From contig NZ_LR812090.1 in the NCBI RefSeq assembly GCF_903772925.1, positions 562,629 through 626,628 on the forward strand: a DNA stretch of 64,000 bases. Direction: 5' to 3'. Positions 50,109-59,885 of the stretch are shown in pieces. Numbering within the stretch: position 1 is the stretch's first letter; each line of letters starts with the position of its first letter. A program made the position numbers and the translations under genes. The notes under the pieces were generated by a model. It saw nothing but the letters and a program-made list of their open reading frames with translations, was not told the origin of the DNA and did not search any database. This DNA is from Alteromonas macleodii (GTDB lineage Bacteria > Pseudomonadota > Gammaproteobacteria > Enterobacterales > Alteromonadaceae).

Positions 50109-50921
50109 ATGGAACAGAGCAGTTATCTGGTATTTCCCAGTATCGACCCCGTTATCTTCAGTGTCGGTCCATTAAGTGTCCGTTGGTACGGCTTAATGTA
50201 TTTGGTAGGTTTTATTGCAGCTTATTTGTTAGCACAAAAGCGCCTATCTCAGACCAGCTGGAGCCGTGAGCAGTTAAGTGACCTACTTTTCTGGAGCTTT
50301 GTGGGCGTGATTTTGGGTGGTCGCATTGGCTATGTGTTTTTCTACCAGTTTGGCATGTTCTTAGATGACCCTCTGTATCTATTTAAAATTTGGGCGGGAG
50401 GAATGTCTTTCCACGGCGGCTTGTTAGGGGTGTTAGCAGCCCTGTTTTGGCGCGCAAAGTGTATGAATACTACCTTCTTACGTTTAGGGGATTTCGTTGC
50501 ACCACTTGTGCCCATTGGTTTGGGGGCTGGGCGAATCGGCAATTTCCTAAACGCAGAACTATGGGGGCGCACCACTGACGTACCTTGGGCTGTCATTTTT
50601 CCTAACGCAGGTTATGTGCCTCGCCACCCGTCACAGCTTTACGAGTTTGCTTTAGAGGGTGTGCTGCTCTTTATTATCCTATGGCTTTATTCTGCCAAAA
50701 AGCGCCCAGTAGGGGCGGTCAGTGGCTTATTCTTGCTCGGTTATGGTAGCTTTAGGTTTATCGTTGAGTACTTCAGAGAGCCTGATGCTCATATTGGCTT
50801 ATACCAAATGGGCCTAAGCCAGGGGCAACTTCTTTGTTTACCTATGATAGCTTTAGGAATAGGATTAATAGTCCGTGCATACATGCGCGGAAAAGACCGT
50901 GTTGAACAGCAAAAAATATAA
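50109..50921 (+). CDS. lgt: Prolipoprotein diacylglyceryl transferase
   Basis: This 270-residue inner-membrane enzyme adds diacylglycerol from phosphatidylglycerol to the lipobox cysteine of prolipoproteins, such as the NlpD and efflux lipoproteins in this window. The signature [16 protein letters not shown] is present. So are the conserved [26 protein letters not shown] and [12 protein letters not shown] blocks. It has seven membrane helices. The start ATG 50109 fits the family ([20 protein letters not shown]). It lies eight bases before thyA. Confidence 0.96.
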   Translation: MEQSSYLVFPSIDPVIFSVGPLSVRWYGLMYLVGFIAAYLLAQKRLSQTSWSREQLSDLLFWSFVGVILGGRIGYVFFYQFGMFLDDPLYLFKIWAGGMSFHGGLLGVLAALFWRAKCMNTTFLRLGDFVAPLVPIGLGAGRIGNFLNAELWGRTTDVPWAVIFPNAGYVPRHPSQLYEFALEGVLLFIILWLYSAKKRPVGAVSGLFLLGYGSFRFIVEYFREPDAHIGLYQMGLSQGQLLCLPMIALGIGLIVRAYMRGKDRVEQQKI

Positions 50922-50929
50922 GAATAACG

Positions 50930-51763
50930 ATGAAAGAATATCTCGCGCTAATGCGCCATGTACGTGATACGGGTGTGAAAAAGGAAGATCGAACTGGTAC
51001 AGGTACCTTAAGTGTATTCGGCTATCAGATGCGCTTTAATCTACAGGAAGGTTTCCCTCTGGTGACAACAAAGAAGTGTCACCTAAAATCAATCATCCAC
51101 GAACTACTTTGGTTCTTAAAAGGCGAAACAAATATTGCCTACTTAAAAGAGCATGGCGTAAAAATTTGGGATGAATGGGCTACCGACGAAGGTGAGCTTG
51201 GCCCTGTATATGGCCATCAATGGCGTAGTTGGGATCGCGGTGACGGTACCTCCGTTGACCAAATTGCCGAAGTGGTAGAGCAAATTAAAAATAACCCTGA
51301 TTCACGTCGTCTTATCGTTAGCGGCTGGAACCCGGCGGTATTGCCTGATACTAGCTATTCACCAAAAGAAAATGCGGCAATGGGTAAGCAGGCGTTACCT
51401 CCCTGCCATACGCTTTTTCAGTTTTACGTTTTAGAAGGCAAACTAAGCTGCCAGCTTTACCAACGTAGCGGTGATATCTTTCTTGGCGTTCCGTTTAACA
51501 TTGCAAGCTACGCACTGCTTACCATGATGATTGCGCAAGTGTGTGACTTAGAGCCGGGTGATTTTATCCATACGCTAGGTGATGCACACTTGTATTCAAA
51601 TCACCTTGAGCAGGTAGAACTTCAGCTTAGTCGCGAACCTTTTGCTCGTCCAACGATGGAAATTAACCCAGATATTAAAGATATCTTTGGTTTTTCCTAT
51701 GAAGACTTCACGCTAAAGAATTATCAGTCACACCCGCATATTAAAGCCCCTGTCGCTATTTAA
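50930..51763 (+). CDS. thyA: Thymidylate synthase
   Basis: This 277-residue enzyme methylates dUMP to dTMP using methylenetetrahydrofolate. Catalytic C159 is in [12 protein letters not shown], and [38 protein letters not shown] and [11 protein letters not shown] are family blocks. Compared with the 264-residue E. coli enzyme there is an insertion of about 13 residues (near 141-154, [13 protein letters not shown]) just before the catalytic loop. It follows lgt as in E. coli. Confidence 0.97.
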   Translation: MKEYLALMRHVRDTGVKKEDRTGTGTLSVFGYQMRFNLQEGFPLVTTKKCHLKSIIHELLWFLKGETNIAYLKEHGVKIWDEWATDEGELGPVYGHQWRSWDRGDGTSVDQIAEVVEQIKNNPDSRRLIVSGWNPAVLPDTSYSPKENAAMGKQALPPCHTLFQFYVLEGKLSCQLYQRSGDIFLGVPFNIASYALLTMMIAQVCDLEPGDFIHTLGDAHLYSNHLEQVELQLSREPFARPTMEINPDIKDIFGFSYEDFTLKNYQSHPHIKAPVAI

Positions 51764-51772
51764 GGAGTTACC

Positions 51773-52843
51773 ATGAGTACTCCAATATTGATTTGCGATG
51801 ACTCGGGCTTCGCAAGGCGACAAATGGCGCGCAGTTTACCCGATGGGTGGGATGTAGATGTCTCGTTTGCCGAAAATGGTGAACAAGCCCTGGCTCTTAT
51901 CAAAGAAGGTAAGGGCGACGTGGTCTTTCTCGATTTAAACATGCCGGTAATGGATGGCTACCAAACTATGGAAGCCATTCGTCAACAGGACTTGCCGTGC
52001 TTAGTGGTGGTAGTGTCTGGTGATGTTCAGGCGCAAGCGCGGGAAAAAATGCTTGCCCTTGGTGCGTTAGACTTCATTCGAAAGCCAATTGATAATGAAA
52101 AGCTCAGTCATATCTTATCTTCCTACGGTATTTACAGTGGTGAGAGCCATTCATCAGGGGCTAGTTTACAAAAGGCGCAGGGGCAAAGTGAGTCAATCGC
52201 GCCTAAAGCCAAGGGCCCAACGAGCAACGAAGAGCAGTTAGATGCATGCCGTGAAATGGTCAATATCGCCATGGGGCGCGCGGGAGAAAATCTAGCCCAG
52301 CTGCTAGGTGAATTTATTGACTTACCCATACCCAATGTCAACTTAATTGAAAGCAACGAACTGTCTATGGCGATTGCCGAAATTAATCGTAATGACAGCG
52401 TTTCTGCGGTTTCAAAAGGGTTTATTAGCGAAGGTATAAGTGGTGAAGCCCTAGTTATTTTCAACGATACAAATACGCAAAACATTGTTGAGCTGTTGAA
52501 ATACCCATCGTCTGCCTCATCAGATAAACTTGCCCTAGAAGCCCTTATGGACGTATCGAATATTCTAATCGGTGCTTGTTTAAATGGCTTGTCAGAACAG
52601 CTCAATGTTGCTTTTAGTCATACGCATCCTATCTTACTCGGTCAGCACCAAGGCTTATCAACGCTTTTAAGTGATAACGTACAGCGCTGGGGGAAATTAA
52701 TGGCTATTGAGATTGGCTATGCAATAAAGTCGAAAGATATTTCCTTTGACCTTTTATTGTTGTTCCCCGGTGATGCTATGAGTCACATTTATGCGCGGCT
52801 GTTCGATGATGGCTTTATAAAACAAGACAAGGAAAGTCTATGA
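51773..52843 (+). CDS. Response regulator with CheC-like phosphatase domain
   Basis: This 356-residue soluble protein has a receiver domain (1-120) with CDD at 8-10, phospho-acceptor D54 in VVFLDLNMPVMDG and K107 in FIRKPID. After a polar linker (about 125-155) comes a CheC/CheX-like domain. Two phosphatase-type helices are visible: CREMVNIAMGRAGENLAQLL (E-x-x-N) and ALMDVSNILIGACLNGL (D in place of E). It may dephosphorylate its own or another receiver. GGAG precedes the ATG. The last four bases overlap the diguanylate cyclase gene, so the two are coupled. Confidence 0.88.
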   Translation: MSTPILICDDSGFARRQMARSLPDGWDVDVSFAENGEQALALIKEGKGDVVFLDLNMPVMDGYQTMEAIRQQDLPCLVVVVSGDVQAQAREKMLALGALDFIRKPIDNEKLSHILSSYGIYSGESHSSGASLQKAQGQSESIAPKAKGPTSNEEQLDACREMVNIAMGRAGENLAQLLGEFIDLPIPNVNLIESNELSMAIAEINRNDSVSAVSKGFISEGISGEALVIFNDTNTQNIVELLKYPSSASSDKLALEALMDVSNILIGACLNGLSEQLNVAFSHTHPILLGQHQGLSTLLSDNVQRWGKLMAIEIGYAIKSKDISFDLLLLFPGDAMSHIYARLFDDGFIKQDKESL

Positions 52844-53814
52844 ATGCTTCAACTGGTACACTCGCTGCAGAAACCCTCGTTAGTTCATCTCACGTACCTG
52901 CAGAATTACTCGACTCAATTGAAGTAGGCATTGCGGTAATTGATCGCAACTTCAACGTTCAGGTCTGGAATAAATTTCTTGAGAACCATAGCGCTAAAAA
53001 AGCAAACGCTATTATTGGGACTAGTTTGTTTTCTCACTTTCCAGAAATAGAAGAGAAGTGGCTCAGGACCAAAATTGACCCTGTATTTAATTTAAAAAGC
53101 CCGGTGTTTATCATTTGGGAGCAGCGTCCTTACTTATTAAAATTCGATTGTAATCGTCCGGTCACTTGCGCCGCAGAGTTTATGTACCAAAACGTGACCA
53201 TGTTTCCTATCGTTGATAAAAGCGGGCGAGTAGAGCGGTTTTGTATGCTGGTTTACGATGTTACCGAACAGGCCCTGGGTAAGCTAGGAATGGAGCATCT
53301 TAACGAAGAGTTGAAAACGGCAAGCCGAGTTGATGGGCTTACAGGGCTATTTAACCGCCGCTATTGGCAAGAGCGCTTTGATGAAATGCACAAGTTATGC
53401 GTTCGCCGAGAAAAGCCCAGCACCGCACTTATGCTAGATATCGATCATTTTAAGCGGGTTAATGATACCTATGGCCACCAAGCTGGTGACAAAGTTATAA
53501 AAATGCTTGCTGCCTTGATTAAACGTTGTGTGCGGGAAACCGACCTTGCTGGGCGTTATGGCGGTGAGGAGTTTGCTATTATCCTAAACGATTCAACGGT
53601 AGACGATGCAAAAGCGGTAGCCGAGCGTATTCGTCAATTTGCACAGCGTTTAGTGGTTGAGCACGAGGGCGAATCAATAAACTTCACTGTAAGCCTTGGT
53701 CTCGCACAGTTCTCTCCTGACTTTAAAGAACCAATGGCATGGCTTGAATGTGCTGACCAAGCGCTTTATCAGGCAAAAGAAAACGGTCGAAACCAGTACT
53801 GTATCTACACTTAA
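52840..53814 (+). CDS. PAS-domain diguanylate cyclase
   Basis: This 324-residue enzyme makes cyclic di-GMP. A PAS domain covers about residues 20-140 (LLDSIEVGIAVIDRNFNVQVWNKFLENHSAKKANAIIGTSLF). The GGDEF domain starts near 165 (DGLTGLFNRRYW), with active-site GGEEF at 241-245. RETD five residues before it is an intact inhibitory I-site for product feedback. There are no membrane segments. It is coupled to the REC-CheC gene upstream and convergent with the hybrid kinase gene 10 bases away. The PAS ligand is unknown. Confidence 0.94.
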   Translation: MNASTGTLAAETLVSSSHVPAELLDSIEVGIAVIDRNFNVQVWNKFLENHSAKKANAIIGTSLFSHFPEIEEKWLRTKIDPVFNLKSPVFIIWEQRPYLLKFDCNRPVTCAAEFMYQNVTMFPIVDKSGRVERFCMLVYDVTEQALGKLGMEHLNEELKTASRVDGLTGLFNRRYWQERFDEMHKLCVRREKPSTALMLDIDHFKRVNDTYGHQAGDKVIKMLAALIKRCVRETDLAGRYGGEEFAIILNDSTVDDAKAVAERIRQFAQRLVVEHEGESINFTVSLGLAQFSPDFKEPMAWLECADQALYQAKENGRNQYCIYT

Positions 53815-53824
53815 AAAAGACTTG

Positions 53825-56017
53825 TTAAGAAAGCGCTAGCCGCAAGGTATTTTTGAGTTCTTGGTATGTAACAGGCTTCACGAGGTGATATCGAATTCCA
53901 GCCCGTAGTGAAGCCTCTTTATCGTTCCTGTGTGCGTTGGCGGTAATTGCGATAATGGGCAGGTCAGGGTGGCCCTCTTTTATAATATTAGCCACTTCTA
54001 AGCCATTAATATCAGGCAAGTTAATATCAAGTAATATACAGTCAAAGGCTGTCTCGTTAACCCTACTTATTGCGTCGTCGCCCGTGTAGCATACGGTGAC
54101 ATCGTGTCCCATACTTTGTAGCATGTATTCCACCATTTCTGCATTTATTGGCTCATCCTCTACCACTAGAATGTTTGCTTTGGTCAACGCTTTAATGGCT
54201 TTTGTGTTATTCCCTGAAAGCTGATGTATGGCGTCTACAAACCGGTTTCTGTCGATGGGCTTAACAAAGCTCTGAAATATAGGTAGTTCACTTTTGGCGA
54301 TAATATTGGCGATATCCGGCGTTGCAGACAACACGATAACCGGCGGCACGCGCTCCCCGTAAATGGCTTTTAGTGTTTTAACCAATTCAAGACCATTCAT
54401 TCCTGGCATATACAAATCAGCAATGATTCCCGAGAATTGAAGCAATTCATCGTGAAGGTTTAAAAGGTTGGCACCAGATGAGAATGTGCGAACGCTAAAG
54501 CCTTCTTTTGTGACAATAGACTGTAGGTGTAGCCTTGATATTTCTAAATCATCGACGATAGCAAACTTGGCACTAGAAGGCGTCGATGTTACTGATGGAG
54601 AGTCTTCTAGGGGCGTAATTGGCAGTGATATATTGAACTCGGACCCGACGCCTACTGTACTATTTACCTGTAACGTACCGCCAAGTTTATCAATACTGCG
54701 TTTGGCAACCGATAGCCCAATTCCCGCCCCTGGGAAGCGCTGACTTTGCGAGTGCTCCCCTCTATAAAAGCGTTCGAACATGCGTTTTTGGGTTTGTTCA
54801 TCAATACCAATACCCGTGTCGTTAATAATGATTACTAGAAAGACTTTTTTGTTTTTAACCAGCGTTGTAACGGTCACGTCAATTAATCCCGTTGAAGTAA
54901 ATTTCACGGCATTATCGAGAATATTCATTATGACTTTGGAAAGGGTCATAGCGTCGGTTTCAGCATAACTTGGCACGCTATGACTGCAATGCATGTTAAG
55001 TTCGAGCTTTTTGTCTTTAACTCTTACTGAAAAAGGCGAGATGCATTCGTCTAACAAACTTATCAAGTCTACCTTTGAAAGCTGTAAGTCATCCTCTACA
55101 TGATTATTGAGTATATCCGTAAGGTTGCTGGTTAGATTAAGCAGCCTATAGCTTGATTGCTCAGCTTGTTGGATCAACCGGGTACGCTGGTCTTCCAAAT
55201 TGGGAATAAGCTCTAAGGCACTTATTATGGCGCTAATCGGCGCTCGAAACTCATGGCTGATAAGCTTTAAAAATTCTTTGTTCTGTAAGTCTTGACCATA
55301 ATCAGCTACAGCAAGCCGTACATTCGACTTGTGGAGCTTTCGCAGAGATTTCTTGGGTGAGCTTTTACTAACAAGCCAGGCACCAAAATACCAAAGAACC
55401 ATAACAACCGTGCCAAATAAAGTAGTTAGCAACATCTTTTCACGCAGGCCTTGAACTCGGAGTAACACCGCGTTTTCTTCTGCTTGTAGGGTGCCAAGAA
55501 GAGGAAGAAGGCTAAAGCCATCATCGATGTAGGACTTCATTTCAGTAGGGGGAAGCGCCATAAGCGTGTAAAGCACTATTCGCGTTGTTTTGGCGCTTTC
55601 TTCGGCTGTGGCTCTATTTAAGCCTTTATATGCCTTTGTAAACTCTTCTTTAGAAACAGAGGCTAGATTATCGCTGACCCTCCACCTGTCTTCTAAATAT
55701 CGATTTAACCCCTGGTACGTTACCTGTAACTGATGAACTAAAGCGGTATGAGTAACATTATTGCTTTGAGTTTGGCTGTTGAATTGGTGTATTCGATATT
55801 CAGCGGTAATTATACTGTTTTCTAAATCACTCTTTTGCTTAAGGCTAGTAATGAAAGACTGCTGTTTGGTATTTAACACAAGCAATATTGAGATAATAAT
55901 GGCAGCGAAAAACAAAGCCGTGGCGTTTACTTTTGAAAAGGTAAAAGCGGTGGATACCAATGATGACCTGCGTTGCGGTGGATCAGCCTTGTTTGCGCTC
56001 AAATTTCTTCCTTGCAA
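53825..56017 (-). CDS. Hybrid sensor histidine kinase with two receiver domains
   Basis: This protein of about 730 residues has membrane helices at about 32-49 and 195-216 flanking a helical periplasmic part. The histidine-kinase core carries H255 in KLISHEFRAPIS, then an ATPase domain with NAVKFTSTG and GAGIGLSVAKRSI. Receiver 1 (about 490-605, acceptor in IIADLYMPGMNG) and receiver 2 (about 615-728, acceptor in ILLDINLPDINGLEV) follow. No ATG lies near the start of this frame. TTG 56002, with AAGGA six bases before it, or TTG 56017 is the likely start. It ends 10 bases from the diguanylate cyclase and may signal to the REC-CheC protein. Confidence 0.92.
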   Translation of the reverse strand: MQGRNLSANKADPPQRRSSLVSTAFTFSKVNATALFFAAIIISILLVLNTKQQSFITSLKQKSDLENSIITAEYRIHQFNSQTQSNNVTHTALVHQLQVTYQGLNRYLEDRWRVSDNLASVSKEEFTKAYKGLNRATAEESAKTTRIVLYTLMALPPTEMKSYIDDGFSLLPLLGTLQAEENAVLLRVQGLREKMLLTTLFGTVVMVLWYFGAWLVSKSSPKKSLRKLHKSNVRLAVADYGQDLQNKEFLKLISHEFRAPISAIISALELIPNLEDQRTRLIQQAEQSSYRLLNLTSNLTDILNNHVEDDLQLSKVDLISLLDECISPFSVRVKDKKLELNMHCSHSVPSYAETDAMTLSKVIMNILDNAVKFTSTGLIDVTVTTLVKNKKVFLVIIINDTGIGIDEQTQKRMFERFYRGEHSQSQRFPGAGIGLSVAKRSIDKLGGTLQVNSTVGVGSEFNISLPITPLEDSPSVTSTPSSAKFAIVDDLEISRLHLQSIVTKEGFSVRTFSSGANLLNLHDELLQFSGIIADLYMPGMNGLELVKTLKAIYGERVPPVIVLSATPDIANIIAKSELPIFQSFVKPIDRNRFVDAIHQLSGNNTKAIKALTKANILVVEDEPINAEMVEYMLQSMGHDVTVCYTGDDAISRVNETAFDCILLDINLPDINGLEVANIIKEGHPDLPIIAITANAHRNDKEASLRAGIRYHLVKPVTYQELKNTLRLALS

Positions 56018-56106
56018 GAGTTTGCATTAACTACCTTCTTTAAATGTAGGCAACTAATGCAAACTTGCAAGGTCACTAAATGTAGACTGCAACAGAGTGT
56101 AAAAAT

Positions 56107-57453
56107 TTATGGCGCTTCGACGCGCTTTATGTGATCTCTTATGGAATATAAAAAGCAAAGGCTAGGGACCACCATGACAGCGGTCAAAATGAAAAATAAA
56201 CTCCAGTTTCCATTAAGGCTATCGACAACTAAACCACTGCTAGAAGCAACCAATGTTCGTCCTGCAACACTTAGTGAGGCCATAAGCGCATATTGTGTTG
56301 CGCTAAAAGCGCGGTTACATAAAAGCGATATAAAAGCGACCATAGCAACAGTGCTCCATGCCCCGGTAAAACCATCGACAATTACAGTGATGGCCAACAG
56401 TGAAGTTGAAGGTCCAGTCTGTGCGATAAGGGCAAAAAGAAGGTTTGAAGCCGCCATGGCGACACCAGCAATCATTAGCCCTCGGTAAATGCCATAGCGG
56501 ATGTTCACTAACCCGCCAAGTAGAGAGAATATAATGGTCACCCACCAGTTAAGTAACTTTGAGTAAGTGGCGATATCGCTATTTGAAAAACCAACTTCTT
56601 TATAGAAGACTATGCTCATACGACCTAAAAACGCTTCACCAATTTTAAAAAGAAAAATAAACAGTAAGAATGAAGCGGCCAGCTTGATGCCATTGCGGTT
56701 AAAGAACTCCGAAAATGGTGTTATGAGCGTTGTTCTTACCCAGTTAATCACTGCAGAGTTGTTTGCGTTTACATCCGTTACTTGCTCAAGCAAAGCTTCC
56801 CTATTAACTGCGGGCTCATTAGCAAAAAAGGTAGCTATTGCCAAAGAGGCCATGATAGCGCCAAGTAATAAGTAAATATCTGGCCAAGTCCAAGAAGTGA
56901 GGTCTGCTAAGAAAAAGGGGATAGCGCCGAGGCCACCGTAGCCCGTCCACCATCCAGCTGTTGCTACTGAGGAAGCAGCAGACATACCATCTTTATCTTC
57001 TTTTTCAATGCAATCAATACGAAAGCCATCAATAGCAATATCTTGGGTGGCAGAAGCAATGGCAATGAGTAAACCAATAAAGGCTACGTAGAATAGGTCT
57101 TGGTTTGCGGTAAGTTGGGACATGGCCAGACACAGTGAAGCAACAACGCTTTGCATCAAAAAGATCCAACCGCGTCGTTGTCCTAGCAACGGCGGCTTAA
57201 GCTTATCGACAAGGGGCGACCATAAAAAATTAAATGAGTAGGTGGCGAAGATGATACCGAAGAGGCCAATAGCCGAACGCGATAAACCTTCATCTTTTAG
57301 CCAAGCCGATAACACTGAACCAATCATGATCCAAGGAAAACCACTGGAAATGCCAAATAGAAAAATCGTTAGGTAGCGTTTGTCGTTGAACGTTTTTAAT
57401 GCAGTAAGCAATACTTCGGCCTTCAGCGGTAACTCAAAAGTATATTGAGCCAC
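56107..57453 (-). CDS. AmpG-like major facilitator permease
   Basis: This 448-residue inner-membrane transporter has 12 predicted helices. IFLFGISSGFPWIMIGSVLSAWLKDEGLSRSAIGLF near the start and ATQDIAIDGFRIDCI after helix 4 are typical of the AmpG branch, which imports anhydromuropeptides for cell-wall recycling. It might take up products of the Slt transglycosylase in this window, but other AmpG-like members have unknown substrates. It lies upstream of the hybrid kinase on the same strand, with an 89-bp gap. Confidence 0.82.
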   Translation of the reverse strand: MAQYTFELPLKAEVLLTALKTFNDKRYLTIFLFGISSGFPWIMIGSVLSAWLKDEGLSRSAIGLFGIIFATYSFNFLWSPLVDKLKPPLLGQRRGWIFLMQSVVASLCLAMSQLTANQDLFYVAFIGLLIAIASATQDIAIDGFRIDCIEKEDKDGMSAASSVATAGWWTGYGGLGAIPFFLADLTSWTWPDIYLLLGAIMASLAIATFFANEPAVNREALLEQVTDVNANNSAVINWVRTTLITPFSEFFNRNGIKLAASFLLFIFLFKIGEAFLGRMSIVFYKEVGFSNSDIATYSKLLNWWVTIIFSLLGGLVNIRYGIYRGLMIAGVAMAASNLLFALIAQTGPSTSLLAITVIVDGFTGAWSTVAMVAFISLLCNRAFSATQYALMASLSVAGRTLVASSSGLVVDSLNGNWSLFFILTAVMVVPSLCFLYSIRDHIKRVEAP

Positions 57454-57558
57454 GAACCACTGTGTTTAGCAATAAAACTGTGAAGGCGATATCAATAATT
57501 TAGAGGTAAGCAGGATAAGCTAATAGTATGAGGTGAGCCGCTGTAAATCGAACCCTGT

Positions 57559-57882
57559 TCACGGGCGAATACCAACACAGTCTAAAGGGCAATGCCCCAA
57601 ACCTTCCAGAAAGTTAACGCAGTTTGTTAACTCATCAACAAGGAACTGGTCTTTTGTTAGTTTATCTTCATTCCAGTAATGCACTTGATGAAGCAAATGC
57701 CAAAAGACACGCTCTTTTTGCGTATATGGCTGGGTTAATGTGCATTCAATTTGCCCCCATTCTTCCATACTATCCCAAAAGAATAGCTCGATCTCCTCGA
57801 TAGGAAGCTCTCCCTGCCAAAATGCTCTCAAATAGAAACACAGCTGTTTCGCTTTGTTATCTACAAAATTCTGAACATTCAC
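57559..57882 (-). CDS. Conserved hypothetical protein, 107 residues
   Basis: This acidic soluble protein has no signal peptide. It is rich in aromatic residues: LCFYLRAFWQGELPIEEIELFFWDSMEEW and ERVFWHLLHQVHYWNEDKL. Two cysteines lie near the end (GHCPLDCVGI). I do not recognise a family. Length, codon use and clean start and stop suggest a real gene. It stands alone between the AmpG-like gene and the DUF3530-type gene. Confidence 0.65.
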   Translation of the reverse strand: MNVQNFVDNKAKQLCFYLRAFWQGELPIEEIELFFWDSMEEWGQIECTLTQPYTQKERVFWHLLHQVHYWNEDKLTKDQFLVDELTNCVNFLEGLGHCPLDCVGIRP

Positions 57883-58024
57883 AAGTCACTCAACCGTCGT
57901 TGTTTGCTAAAAATAGTATAGCCCATTACATGATTACCTTTGACTTCAACACCCCATTATTCGTGTGAATATAGGTAGGTAACTGTTTTGGGTAATGATT
58001 TAGCCTAATCCTAAGATAGAGGAA

Positions 58025-58912
58025 TTACCAGCCTAGATGTCTAGTCCAGCCTATGATGCTATTTGCAACTATATGAATGTTTGGGGTTTTGTTGATTTCT
58101 TTTATACTAAAGGTTAAAGAATTATTTGGCAGGTGGACTTGTCTGTAGTGCAATTTTAGTTCGTTTTTTGCGCGAACCTTTCTTTTCATAGCGGTGCTTG
58201 CTTCCCAGTCGTTAAAGTTTATTAAAGACAAGTCAAGAATGGGAAAGCTGGCTTTCGCGATAGTATCAATCACTAAGTTATTTGTTTTTTCTTGTGGCCA
58301 AAATGGCGATATAGCGACAAACGAATCTGGTTGTAAACCAGGCTGCATTTCGACTGCAGACAAGTAGGCCGTTGCAAGCATTCCTTGCGCAATCACCATG
58401 CGGTATCCCGTTCTATCTTGCAAATAATTATCTAAAGAACTGAGTTGCAGCGTTAGTGCCCTCGTCGTTGATTCAAAGTCAAGGTACTGAGTAAGTTGAT
58501 CACTTCTAGGGTGGATGATTGATTCGCTATCCATCGATGATGACGCGCTTTCTACTTGAGCTTCACTGGTTTGTTCGTCAGTAGTTAGAGACGCAGGTGA
58601 GTTTGTCGACAAATTAAATGGACTGATAACTACGTTCCATCCTTTTTCTGCAAGCATACTCGCTAAGCTGTTACCTTGAGCAAGAGTAAGGCTAGAGGGA
58701 AAGGGCTCAGTGAGTACGACTGCAACACCCAAAGGGAGCGGAGTTTGTGCCTCGATGACAATAACAGGGGCTTTCTCTTCGCCAACCATTAACGCGTCCA
58801 CTTCTCCGGGCAAATAGGCATTACTTACATCTGTGAAAAAATCACAATGCGCCGTTACAGGCAGCAGTGAGACGATAACTGCAAATGTTATAAGAAGAGC
58901 GTGCCTTTTCAT
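58025..58912 (-). CDS. Periplasmic DUF3530-like protein
   Basis: This 295-residue exported protein has a signal peptide at residues 1-23 (ITFAVIVSLLPVTAHC). A hydrolase-like core follows: VVLTEPFPSSLTLAQGNSLASMLAEKGWNVVISPF resembles the start of an alpha/beta hydrolase. YRMVIAQGMLATAYLSAVEM sits where a nucleophile elbow would be but lacks the serine (AQGMLA). The end IVANSIIGWTRHLGW recalls the DUF3530 family. A Ser/Thr-rich insert covers about 100-135. Function is unknown and catalysis is doubtful. Confidence 0.6.
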   Translation of the reverse strand: MKRHALLITFAVIVSLLPVTAHCDFFTDVSNAYLPGEVDALMVGEEKAPVIVIEAQTPLPLGVAVVLTEPFPSSLTLAQGNSLASMLAEKGWNVVISPFNLSTNSPASLTTDEQTSEAQVESASSSMDSESIIHPRSDQLTQYLDFESTTRALTLQLSSLDNYLQDRTGYRMVIAQGMLATAYLSAVEMQPGLQPDSFVAISPFWPQEKTNNLVIDTIAKASFPILDLSLINFNDWEASTAMKRKVRAKNELKLHYRQVHLPNNSLTFSIKEINKTPNIHIVANSIIGWTRHLGW

Positions 58913-59118
58913 AAAAAACGGTTTGCCTTTACCAATTTTTGATTTGCGCGGTTAGGGCAGCATCAAATCAATTCATACACCAAGCATTCTACGAAGGTTA
59001 TCGGCAGTGCCTTATAAAACTAAAATGAAGTCTATAGACAATACCAGTACGCATAGATAATTACCCACTCAGCGAGATTTGCAATGTTCTTAATTGCGGC
59101 GTGTTACCGAAGGTATTA

Positions 59119-59835
59119 TTACTCAATACTTTCAGAAAGGGCTTTGGGTTGGTACTGGCTAAAAGGGATAGGGATATGAAAATGCTGCCAATGCCCGAAT
59201 GTGGGATGGGAAAAGCTTAAGCTTTCTGCATGTAGCTGTAAGCGAGAGGCCATAGATAACGCTTCTTCATGGGCATAAAGTCTGTCACCTAAAATAGGAT
59301 GGCCTAAAGCAAGCATATGCACGCGCAATTGGTGAGAGCGACCTGTGATGGGGTAAAGGGCAACTAAAGAGTAGGGCAAACCTTTTTCATCATGGGAACG
59401 CTCGACAACGTCAAAATGCGTCACTGCTTTCTTACCGCGCTCGAAGTCTACCATTTGCTTCGGTCTGTTCGGCCAATCGCAAATGAGGGGTAAATTAACC
59501 TCTCCACTGTCTTGTGCTACATGGCCGTGTACTCGGGCAAAATAGCGCTTTTTAGTTTGTCGAAGCTCAAATTGTTTTGATATATGGCGATGACTACCTT
59601 TATTCAGTGCCAGCACTAAGATACCCGATGTCGCCATATCTAGCCGATGAACTACCGTGGCAGTAGGATATACACAATTAACACGGCTAATAAGCGAGTC
59701 TCGGTGCTCTAAGGCCTTACCCGGCACGCTTAATAGCCCGCTAGGCTTGTGCGCTACCAGCATATCCTCATCTTGATAAAGGATATCAAGATAAGGCGTC
59801 ATAGGCGGATTATAAACAAAACTCGGGTTTGGCAT
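59119..59835 (-). CDS. rluA: Dual-specificity pseudouridine synthase RluA
   Basis: This 238-residue enzyme makes pseudouridine 746 in 23S rRNA and 32 in tRNAs. The catalytic Asp is in VVHRLDMATSGILVLAL (about residues 62-78). The N-terminal MLVAHKPSGLLSVPG and the later LPLICDWPNRPKQ and PITGRSHQLRVHMLALGHPILGDRLYA are family blocks. Started at 59835 (MPNPSFVYNPP), or at the second ATG 11 codons on (MTPYLDILYQD). It is 50 bp downstream of rapA and probably co-transcribed, the same pairing as in E. coli. Confidence 0.95.
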   Translation of the reverse strand: MPNPSFVYNPPMTPYLDILYQDEDMLVAHKPSGLLSVPGKALEHRDSLISRVNCVYPTATVVHRLDMATSGILVLALNKGSHRHISKQFELRQTKKRYFARVHGHVAQDSGEVNLPLICDWPNRPKQMVDFERGKKAVTHFDVVERSHDEKGLPYSLVALYPITGRSHQLRVHMLALGHPILGDRLYAHEEALSMASRLQLHAESLSFSHPTFGHWQHFHIPIPFSQYQPKALSESIE

Positions 59836-59885
59836 TATGTACTCGTTACTTCAACGTTGTTCTTTCAGTGCTTAACATTTCGCAT

